The position numbers and the translations under genes are program-made. Shown here piece after piece: positions 5,547 through 9,914 of a DNA stretch of 9,914 nucleotides. The stretch covers positions 1 to 9,914 of the forward strand of contig JABFWJ010000140.1 in assembly GCA_013362295.1 (NCBI GenBank). The letters run 5' to 3'. Origin of the DNA: Thermoleophilia bacterium. GTDB taxonomy: Bacteria; Actinomycetota; Thermoleophilia; Gaiellales; Gaiellaceae. A model generated the notes under the pieces. It was not told where the DNA came from and ran no database searches. It saw nothing but the letters and a program-made list of their open reading frames with translations. The first letter of the stretch is position 1. Each line of letters begins with the position of its first letter.

Positions 5547-6241
5547 CAGAGCTCGATTGTCCCACCGTCGTCGGGGACCTGCACCCCCGCGATCGCGCGG
5601 TAGGCCGAACGCGGCTCGAGACAGTGGTTGATCGCCTCGAGATGGACGACGACGACGGGCCCGTCCGTCGCGGCGCGCACGACGCGCACGTCCTCCGCGT
5701 CCATGACGATCGGGTCGCCGGTGTTGAAGCGGGCGCCGCTGCCGTTGACGACGACGGCGCGCGGACGATGCTCGTCGAGCGCGGCGTGCACCTCGTCGCA
5801 CCAGATCGTGTCTCCCGCGATGTAGACGCCGTCGACGACCCAGCCGGAGACCGCGCCGAGTGCGTCCCCGATCGCGCCGGTGCCGTGCCGGCCCCGGGTC
5901 ATGGGAATCTCGGGATGGGCGGTCGCGACGTTCGTGAACCCGCGCGCGGCGAGGGCCTCCGCGCTCTCGGGCTGGGTCAGGATCGGAAGGTCACGTGGCA
6001 GCAGCCCGTCGGCAGCGTCGTCGAAGTGGTCGCCGTGCAGGTGCGTGACGATGCAGAGGTCGATGCCCGCGACGACGTCGGCGGCGGCCACGGGCAGCTC
6101 GACGAGCGGATTCGGGCGCTGGTTCGGCGTGTCCTCGATCGGCGGCGAGGTGCCCGCGGCTCGCAGCATCGGATCGACGAGGACGCGGCCGAGGCTCGTC
6201 TCGAGCACGAGCGTCGCGTGCCGGACGAGCGTCAGCCTCAC
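5546..6241 (-). CDS. Metallo-beta-lactamase-fold hydrolase, UlaG-like
   Basis: The 231-residue protein is an MBL-fold metal-dependent hydrolase of the UlaG-like type, cytoplasmic (no signal peptide). The start reads RLTLVRHATLVLETSLGRVLVDP, the typical opening strands that place a histidine near the active site and an Asp in LVDP. The metal motif HxHxDH is present as THLHGDHFDD (His67, His69, Asp71, His72). Later ligand candidates are GDT at 143-145, His200 and His206. Substrates in this family range from lactones and phosphodiesters to N-acyl compounds, so none is assigned. The GTG overlaps the fabF stop by 4 nt (GTGA), and its own TGA overlaps the next ATG by one base, so it is the middle gene of a translationally coupled operon. 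The open frame continuing upstream is antisense-frame noise inside fabF. Confidence 0.9.
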   Translation of the reverse strand: MRLTLVRHATLVLETSLGRVLVDPMLRAAGTSPPIEDTPNQRPNPLVELPVAAADVVAGIDLCIVTHLHGDHFDDAADGLLPRDLPILTQPESAEALAARGFTNVATAHPEIPMTRGRHGTGAIGDALGAVSGWVVDGVYIAGDTIWCDEVHAALDEHRPRAVVVNGSGARFNTGDPIVMDAEDVRVVRAATDGPVVVVHLEAINHCLEPRSAYRAIAGVQVPDDGGTIEL

Positions 6242-7467
6242 GCGGCGCGGCCGAGCAGGACGCAGCCGTTGTGGCCGCCGAGCCCCATCGCGTTCGAGAG
6301 CGCGACGTCGATCTGCGCCGTGCGTGCCTCGTTCGGCACGTAGTCGAGGTCGCACTCGGGATCCGCTTCGCGGTAGTTGATCGTCGGTGGCAGCTTGCCG
6401 TCGTGGATCGCGAGCACGCACATGATCGCCTCGATCGCGCCGGCGGCCCCGAACGTGTGGCCCATCATCGACTTCGTCGACGAGACCGCGAGCTCGTGCG
6501 CATGCGCGCCGAACACATCCTTGATCGCCTTCGTCTCGGCCGCGTCGCCGAGCGGGGTGGAGGTGCCGTGCGCGTTGATGTAGCCGACACGGTCTCGCTC
6601 GACGCCCGCGCTGTCGAGCGCGTTCGCCATCATCGCTGCGACCCCGATCGCGTCCGGCTCGGGCTGCGCCATGTGGTGGGCGTCGTTCGACGCGCCGTAG
6701 CCGAGCACCTCGGCATACATGTCGGCTCCACGGCGCTCGGCGGTCTCCCAGTCCTCGAGCAGCAGTGCGCCGGCGCCCTCGGACATCACGAAGCCTGCGC
6801 GCGTCGCGTCGAACGGGCGGGACGCGTGAGGAGGGTGCTCGTCCTCGGCCGCGAGCCCCCGCATCGCCGTGAAGCCGGCCAGGATCAGCGGGACGATGCA
6901 GGCCTCGGTCCCGCCCGCGAGCACGGCGTCGGCGGCTCCGCGCTTGATCATCTCGGCCGCTTCCCCGACGGCATGCGAGCCCGTCGCGCACGCGGAGACG
7001 ACCGCGTAGTTGGGCCCCTTGATCCCGAGAGAGATCGCGAGCTGTCCGGAGACTGAGTCGACGAGCACGTTCGGGAGGAAGTTCGGCGACACGCGATCCG
7101 GGCCGCGCTCGCGCAGCGTGTCCGCCTGCTCGAGGATCCCCGGGACGCCGCCGATCGCAGAGCCGAAGATGATCCCGACGCGCGTCGGATCGAAGCCGTT
7201 CAGATCCGCGTCGGCAAGAGCCTCGCGGCCCGCCGCGACGCCGAGCAGCACGTTTCGCTCCAGCTTGCGCGCCTCCTTTGCCGACACGACCTGCGCCGGG
7301 TCGAAGCCCGTCACCTCCCCGGCGACCCGCACCGGCAGGCCGTCCGTGTCAAAGGTCGAGATCCAGCCGATGCCGCTCTCGCCGGCGAGCGCCGCCCGCC
7401 AGGTGGCCGGCACGTCGAGGCCGAGCGGCGTGACCGCGCCGATTCCGGTGACGGCAACGCGCTTCAT
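6238..7467 (-). CDS. fabF: Beta-ketoacyl-ACP synthase II (KAS II)
   Basis: The 409-residue protein is a full-length FabF-type condensing enzyme. It elongates acyl chains on acyl carrier protein by decarboxylative condensation with malonyl-ACP in cytoplasmic type II fatty acid synthesis. The Cys-His-His triad is intact: Cys160 in VVSACATGSH, His300 in INAHGTSTPLGD, and His337 in KSMMGHTFGAAGA, with the conserved Lys332 just before it. The numbering runs three behind E. coli FabF (163, 303, 340). The N-terminal RVAVTGIGAVTPLG and C-terminal SNAMGLGGHNGCVL are also canonical. No acpP, fabD or fabG lies beside it; it leads an operon with an MBL hydrolase and a SnoaL-like protein, so a role in a specialised acyl or polyketide-like product is possible. 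TAGGGT ends 6 nt before the ATG, suggesting a leaderless message. Confidence 0.96.
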   Translation of the reverse strand: MKRVAVTGIGAVTPLGLDVPATWRAALAGESGIGWISTFDTDGLPVRVAGEVTGFDPAQVVSAKEARKLERNVLLGVAAGREALADADLNGFDPTRVGIIFGSAIGGVPGILEQADTLRERGPDRVSPNFLPNVLVDSVSGQLAISLGIKGPNYAVVSACATGSHAVGEAAEMIKRGAADAVLAGGTEACIVPLILAGFTAMRGLAAEDEHPPHASRPFDATRAGFVMSEGAGALLLEDWETAERRGADMYAEVLGYGASNDAHHMAQPEPDAIGVAAMMANALDSAGVERDRVGYINAHGTSTPLGDAAETKAIKDVFGAHAHELAVSSTKSMMGHTFGAAGAIEAIMCVLAIHDGKLPPTINYREADPECDLDYVPNEARTAQIDVALSNAMGLGGHNGCVLLGRAA

Positions 7468-7473
7468 GGGGCA

Positions 7474-7479
7474 ACCCTA
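7474..7479 (-). promoter_or_regulatory. Putative -10 box (TAGGGT) of the fabF operon, leaderless
   Basis: TAGGGT on the minus strand ends 6 nt before the fabF ATG, with no ribosome site between. It would drive all three genes of the operon, since they are joined by overlapping stops and starts. Confidence 0.45.
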
Positions 7480-7511
7480 CCGCCACGTTTTGGTGCGCCG
7501 AGCCCTGGGCA

Positions 7512-7543
7512 TTGATTGGACAGTCAATTGATTCGACAGTCAA
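7512..7543. repeat. Tandem 16-bp direct repeat, possible operator
   Basis: TTGATTGGACAGTCAA is followed with no spacer by TTGATTCGACAGTCAA, differing at one base. Each unit starts TTGA and ends TCAA, so it also has imperfect dyad symmetry, and the junction forms the palindrome TCAATTGA. The repeat ends one base before the ribosome site of the thioredoxin-like gene and lies in the 91-bp gap shared with divergent fabF. A regulator binding two adjacent sites would fit. On the minus strand each unit contains TTGACT, a -35-like hexamer, but it is too far from the fabF -10 box to pair with it. Confidence 0.7.
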
Positions 7544-7544
7544 C

Positions 7545-7553
7545 GGGGGAGGA
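7545..7553 (+). promoter_or_regulatory. Strong ribosome binding site of the thioredoxin-like gene
   Basis: GGGGGAGGA lies 5 nt before the GTG at 7559. It fixes that start and shows that, unlike several neighbours, this gene has a leader, which would include or follow the tandem repeat. Confidence 0.7.
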
Positions 7554-7558
7554 CAGCC

Positions 7559-7843
7559 GTGGAGACCACCAGGCCGGGGCTTGTGTACTTCCACTCGAGC
7601 AGGTCCGGCAAGTGCCGCCGTATCGAGGGTTACATCGCGCAGGTGCTCCAGCACCGCCGCAACCACAACACGTTCAAGTACTACGCCGTCGCTCAAGAGG
7701 AGCGCCCCGACCTCCTCGAGAAGTTCGGAATCGGCCTCACGCCGACGCTCGTCGTCCTCGAGCAGAAGGTGATTCGCGCGCGGCTCGAGAGCCCGCGCGG
7801 CTCGAAGGACATCGAGCGCTTCCTCGCACCCTGGCTGAAGTAG
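7559..7843 (+). CDS. Short thioredoxin-fold protein with an SxxC active site
   Basis: The 94-residue protein has a minimal thioredoxin fold. A first strand GLVYFHSS leads into Ser16-Gly17-Lys18-Cys19, at the position of the WCGPC redox site of thioredoxins, and a helix RRIEGYIAQVLQHR. Then come a strand KYYAVAQEERPDLLEKFGI, the cis-proline loop GLTPTLVVLEQ with Pro62, and a final helix SKDIERFLAPWL. The first active-site cysteine is replaced by Ser, so only one thiol remains; such proteins cannot do the normal dithiol exchange by themselves and may act as monothiol reductases, thiol sensors or binding proteins. No signal peptide is seen, so it should be cytoplasmic. The GTG start has a strong ribosome site. 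The gene is divergent from fabF and its stop is 3 nt from that of the convergent ferritin-like gene. Confidence 0.8.
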   Translation: METTRPGLVYFHSSRSGKCRRIEGYIAQVLQHRRNHNTFKYYAVAQEERPDLLEKFGIGLTPTLVVLEQKVIRARLESPRGSKDIERFLAPWLK

Positions 7844-7846
7844 CCG

Positions 7847-8341
7847 CTAGGGAACCGCGACGCCGCTCTCGCGCAGCGAGAGCTCGGCGAACTTCTCCCA
7901 GTTGGCCGCGATCGTCTCCGCCATCGTGCGCTCCTGCTCGATGATCAGATCGCAGTCGGAGACCGTGTCGAGATCGTGCGCGCGCTGCGCAACCCGCTTC
8001 AGCAGCTCGTAGCTTGCGATCTCCATGTGCTCGGTGGCGTACGCGTCGCGCGCGTTCCGGCCGGCCTTCTCGCCGCGCACCATGTCGAGCGGCATCTTCG
8101 CGAGGGCGCCGAGGATTCCGGCGGCCTGCTTGACCGTGGACGGCGACGCGCCGTGCGCCTTCAGCCGGTCACGCATCCGGAGCGCGTGACCCTCCGTCTC
8201 GATCTTGTGGTGCTCGAGCTCCTGCAGGATCTCCGGGTCGTCGGTCGTCGAGATCATCCCGTCGAGCATGCGCAGCACGTTCTGCTCCATCGCATGCGCC
8301 TCGTCGAGATGCTTGATCAGCTGTTCGTTGATGGTGCTCAC
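7847..8341 (-). CDS. Ferritin-like helical protein (DUF892/YciF-like), internal-start form
   Basis: From the internal GTG the product is 164 residues, the usual size for free-standing YciF/DUF892-type proteins, which are four-helix ferritin-like bundles often linked to stress responses. The first helix is INEQLIKHLDEAHAMEQNVLRMLDGMI. The second carries ELEHHKIETEGHALRMRDRL. After a linker that could include a short helix (GILGALAKMPLDMV), helix three has YATEHMEIASYELLKRVA and helix four IIEQERTMAETIAANWEKFAE. Glu and His residues spaced like metal ligands are Glu19, Glu43, Glu50, His52, Glu104, Glu107 and Glu137, so a di-iron or di-manganese site is plausible but not proven. AGAGGAGG stands 4 nt before the GTG, much stronger evidence for initiation than at the upstream candidates. 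Its stop is 3 nt from the convergent thioredoxin-like gene. Confidence 0.78.
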   Translation of the reverse strand: MSTINEQLIKHLDEAHAMEQNVLRMLDGMISTTDDPEILQELEHHKIETEGHALRMRDRLKAHGASPSTVKQAAGILGALAKMPLDMVRGEKAGRNARDAYATEHMEIASYELLKRVAQRAHDLDTVSDCDLIIEQERTMAETIAANWEKFAELSLRESGVAVP

Positions 8342-8626
8342 GGGTCCTCCTCTGGTCGGTATCAGCTCGAATCGCCCGTACTCGCGGCCGCGGTAGGTCG
8401 CTCGGCCGGCGAACCCGCCGTTCTCGGGCGTCAGGAAGTCGACGAAGCCCGCGAGCGGCGCGCGGTAGTGGAGCTCGAGCCCGACCACGTCGAACGGGAC
8501 GCCGACGGGCGCCTTTGGCAGGCGCGTCGTGCCGTGCGTCCCGTGAATCTCCTTGCGCACGCCGATCAGCGGCGGCAGCAGGCCGCCGGTTCGGCGAACG
8601 TCCCAGACCCCGTCGAGCTCGGCCAC
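7847..8626 (-). CDS. Two-domain ORF: conserved-looking N-terminal domain of unknown function in frame with a ferritin-like domain
   Basis: Read from the GTG at 8626 the frame gives 259 residues. Residues 1-95 (opening AELDGVWDVRRTGGLLPPLIG) form a compact, beta-rich, non-hydrophobic domain. Its ending FAGRATYRGREYGRFELIPT looks like genuine protein, a lipocalin-like or small binding fold at a guess, but I cannot name a family. Residue 96 onward is the ferritin-like protein listed separately. No stop codon separates the two parts, yet a strong ribosome site and GTG sit exactly at the join. The locus may therefore make a fusion, only the shorter protein, or both; a lost stop from a frameshift or sequencing error is also possible. 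The start is uncertain: a TTG at 8659 after a GGAGGG run would overlap the divergent ligase gene. Confidence 0.6.
   Translation of the reverse strand: MAELDGVWDVRRTGGLLPPLIGVRKEIHGTHGTTRLPKAPVGVPFDVVGLELHYRAPLAGFVDFLTPENGGFAGRATYRGREYGRFELIPTRGGPVSTINEQLIKHLDEAHAMEQNVLRMLDGMISTTDDPEILQELEHHKIETEGHALRMRDRLKAHGASPSTVKQAAGILGALAKMPLDMVRGEKAGRNARDAYATEHMEIASYELLKRVAQRAHDLDTVSDCDLIIEQERTMAETIAANWEKFAELSLRESGVAVP
8346..8353 (-). promoter_or_regulatory. Internal ribosome binding site inside the two-domain ORF
   Basis: AGAGGAGG on the minus strand, 4 nt before GTG, is close to a perfect Shine-Dalgarno sequence. It lies in the middle of an uninterrupted frame, exactly at the boundary between the unknown domain and the ferritin-like domain, so it probably allows separate translation of the second domain. 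Confidence 0.65.
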
Positions 8627-8632
8627 GACCTC

Positions 8633-8638
8633 TAGGCT
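8633..8638 (+). promoter_or_regulatory. Putative -10 box (TAGGCT) of the DNA ligase gene, leaderless
   Basis: TAGGCT ends 8 nt before the GTG at 8647 and matches the hexamer before the flavin reductase gene. No ribosome site lies between it and the start. Confidence 0.45.
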
Positions 8639-8646
8639 TCCGCTCG

Positions 8647-9648
8647 GTGCCCGCAGCAAACATTCCCTTCCCTCCGATGGAGGCCGAGCTCGTCCGCGAG
8701 CTTCCCGAGGCCGACGGCTGGCAGTACGAGCCGAAGTGGGACGGCTTCCGCGGCGTGCTCGAGAACGCGGGGGAGGAGCTCGCGCTCTGGTCGCGGAACG
8801 AAAGGCCGCTCCTGCGCTACTTCCCGGAGCTACGCCCGCTGGGCGACCTGCTGCCGCCGGACTCCGCGCTCGACGGCGAGATCGTGATCACGCGCGACGG
8901 TGTGCTCGACTTCGACTCGATGCAGATGCGGCTCCATCCGGCCGAGTCGCGAGTCCGGCGCCTCTCGGCGGAGATCCCGGCCGAGTTCGTCGTCTTCGAC
9001 ATGCTCGTGTGGGACGGCGAGCCGGTGTGGAAGCTGCCCCTCGAGGAGCGCCGGGCGCGCGTCGAGGCGCTCGAGGGCTTCCGCCTCTCGCCGGCGACGC
9101 GGGACGTGAGCGAGGCGCGCGGGTGGCTGCAGCGGTTCGAGGCGCTCGGGCTCGACGGCGTCGTCGCGAAGCGGCTCGGCGTGCCGTACCTGCCGGGTTC
9201 GCGGGAAGGCGTCGTGAAGGTGAAGGAGCACAAGGCGGCCGACTGCGTCGTCGTCGGTGTCCGCTGGAAGCCTGACCGCAGCGCGGTCGCGACGCTGCTC
9301 CTCGGGCTCTACCGGGACGACGGCGGGCTCGACTACGTCGGCTCGTGCGCGGTCGGCGCGAAGATGCGCGACCAGGTTGCGACCCGGGTGCTGCCGCTGC
9401 TCGATGAGTCGAACGAGCGGCGGTTCTCCGAACCGAACCGCTGGGGCACCGGCGACCTGGAGGAGACGGCGGTGCGCCCGGAGGTCGTCGTCGAGGTGCG
9501 CTACGACAAGGTGCAGGGCAATCGCTTCCGGCACGGCACCAAGTTCATCCGCTGGCGCGACGACAAGCAGGCGCGCAGCTGCACGTGGCGCGAGCTCCGC
9601 CCGCCGCGCGACGCGAACGCACCAGGCGTCGCCGAGCTCTTCGGCTAG
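8647..9648 (+). CDS. ATP-dependent DNA ligase, LigC-like
   Basis: The 333-residue protein is a minimal ATP-dependent DNA ligase: nucleotidyltransferase domain plus OB fold, with no added polymerase or nuclease domain. It seals nicks by forming a lysyl-AMP intermediate. Motif I is EPKWDGFRG with nucleophile Lys30. The LDGEIVI segment carries Glu78, FVVFDMLVWDG is at 114-124, motif IV is LDGVVAKR at 169-176, and motif V is VVKVKEHKAADCVVVG with Lys191 and Lys193. The OB fold (LLLGLYRDDGGLDYVGSCAVG onward) ends with a ligase-like VVEVRYDKVQGNRFRHGTKFIRWRDDK. Size and domain content match mycobacterial LigC rather than full LigD. The GTG start leaves the N-terminus PAANIPFPPMEAELVRELP, like other family members. 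It is convergent, one base apart, with a polymerase gene, as LigC is in mycobacteria. Confidence 0.94.
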   Translation: MPAANIPFPPMEAELVRELPEADGWQYEPKWDGFRGVLENAGEELALWSRNERPLLRYFPELRPLGDLLPPDSALDGEIVITRDGVLDFDSMQMRLHPAESRVRRLSAEIPAEFVVFDMLVWDGEPVWKLPLEERRARVEALEGFRLSPATRDVSEARGWLQRFEALGLDGVVAKRLGVPYLPGSREGVVKVKEHKAADCVVVGVRWKPDRSAVATLLLGLYRDDGGLDYVGSCAVGAKMRDQVATRVLPLLDESNERRFSEPNRWGTGDLEETAVRPEVVVEVRYDKVQGNRFRHGTKFIRWRDDKQARSCTWRELRPPRDANAPGVAELFG

Positions 9649-9649
9649 G

Positions 9650-9914
9650 TCAACCTGACAGGTCGAGCTTGTCGAGCCTGCTCGAAAGGGAGGGCGGGCT
9701 CGTCCACATCCCGCGCATCGGATCGCCGACCGCCTCGATGCGCGCCGGCATCGTCTCGACCGTGAACGCCTCCGGCTCGACGGTCGGCACCTCGTCCCAC
9801 AGGAGCGGCGCGGAGACGCGCGCGTCGGGAGTCGGACGTACCGAGTACGCCGCCGCGATCGTGCGGTCGCGCGCGTTCTGGCCGAAGTCGACGAACACGC
9901 CCACCCGCTCGGCG
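9650..9914 (-). CDS. LigD-type polymerase/primase domain protein, Prim-PolC-like (C-terminal part)
   Basis: Only the last 88 or so residues are in the window; the frame is open through the right edge, so the gene starts beyond it. The fragment contains the family-typical C-terminal core of LigD polymerase domains: GVFVDFGQNARDRTIAAAYSVRPTP, then ARVSAPLLWDEVP and a FTVETMPARIEAVGDPMRGMW segment. It then ends within about 20 residues (SPPSLSSRLDKLDLSG). These archaeo-eukaryotic primase-type enzymes add ribo- or deoxynucleotides to fill gaps before ligation. Because the protein stops soon after the polymerase domain, no ligase domain follows, so this is a stand-alone Prim-Pol; an N-terminal nuclease domain outside the window cannot be excluded. 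Its stop is one base from that of the ligase gene. Confidence 0.92.
   Translation of the reverse strand, partial: AERVGVFVDFGQNARDRTIAAAYSVRPTPDARVSAPLLWDEVPTVEPEAFTVETMPARIEAVGDPMRGMWTSPPSLSSRLDKLDLSG

Noticed and set aside
5202..5603. Plus-strand frame opposite the SnoaL-like gene
   Set aside because: No recognisable protein features; it mirrors the codon bias of the opposite strand.
6242..6991. Upstream extension of the MBL frame into fabF
   Set aside because: The extension is antilogous, Arg-rich sequence in another frame of fabF; the GTG at 6241 overlapping the fabF stop is the natural start.
7512..7543. Tandem repeat as a transposon end or attachment site
   Set aside because: There is no integrase, transposase or matching second copy in the window and no disrupted gene; a regulatory site is simpler.
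1..9914. A new defence, toxin-antitoxin or mobile system
   Set aside because: All well-read genes are housekeeping, repair, transport or small-metabolism families. No transposase, nuclease-toxin, reverse transcriptase or phage gene is visible, and base composition is uniform.

Overview
This 9.9 kb window is ordinary, densely packed bacterial chromosome. It is strongly GC-rich, codons mostly end in G or C, and GTG and TTG starts are common. Several genes appear to be leaderless, with a TANNNT -10 box 6 to 8 nt before the start codon. With a mycobacterial-style convergent LigC / Prim-PolC-like pair at the right end, this suggests an actinobacterium. A deep-branching class such as Thermoleophilia is my best guess, from overall protein style rather than any marker gene. 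I see no mobile element, CRISPR array, tRNA or rRNA.

Layout, left to right. (1) The Gly/Ser-rich and Pro-rich tail of an unknown + strand protein ends at 159. (2) An XdhC-family protein (-) is divergent, across 17 bp, from a + pair: a small helical protein of unknown function, then a YbaK/EbsC-type tRNA deacylase overlapping it by 4 nt. (3) A CAX-type calcium/proton exchanger (-) is divergent from a Trp-rich secreted protein of unknown function, which ends in a long hairpin. (4) A flavin reductase-domain protein and a HAD phosphatase (+) overlap by 4 nt. (5) A three-gene - strand operon, fabF / metallo-beta-lactamase / SnoaL-like, is joined by overlapping stop and start codons, and its last gene overlaps the HAD gene tail to tail. 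(6) A short thioredoxin-fold protein (+) with a Ser-Gly-Lys-Cys active site follows a perfectly abutting tandem 16-bp repeat. (7) A ferritin-like protein (-) is in frame with an upstream 95-residue domain, with a strong internal ribosome binding site at the junction. (8) A LigC-like ATP-dependent DNA ligase (+) is convergent, one base apart, with the C-terminus of a LigD-polymerase-like (Prim-PolC) gene (-).

How the genes work together: the clearest functional unit is the ligase/polymerase pair, whose mycobacterial counterparts act in base excision repair. The fabF operon probably makes or modifies acyl chains together with a hydrolase and a small SnoaL-fold protein, but its product cannot be read from the sequence. 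The other genes are housekeeping or stress-type single genes. I found no convincing undescribed multigene system. The points most worth a second look are the tandem repeat with its atypical thioredoxin, the in-frame ferritin fusion with an internal start, the recurring leaderless promoter pattern, and the nearly gapless convergent gene pairs.
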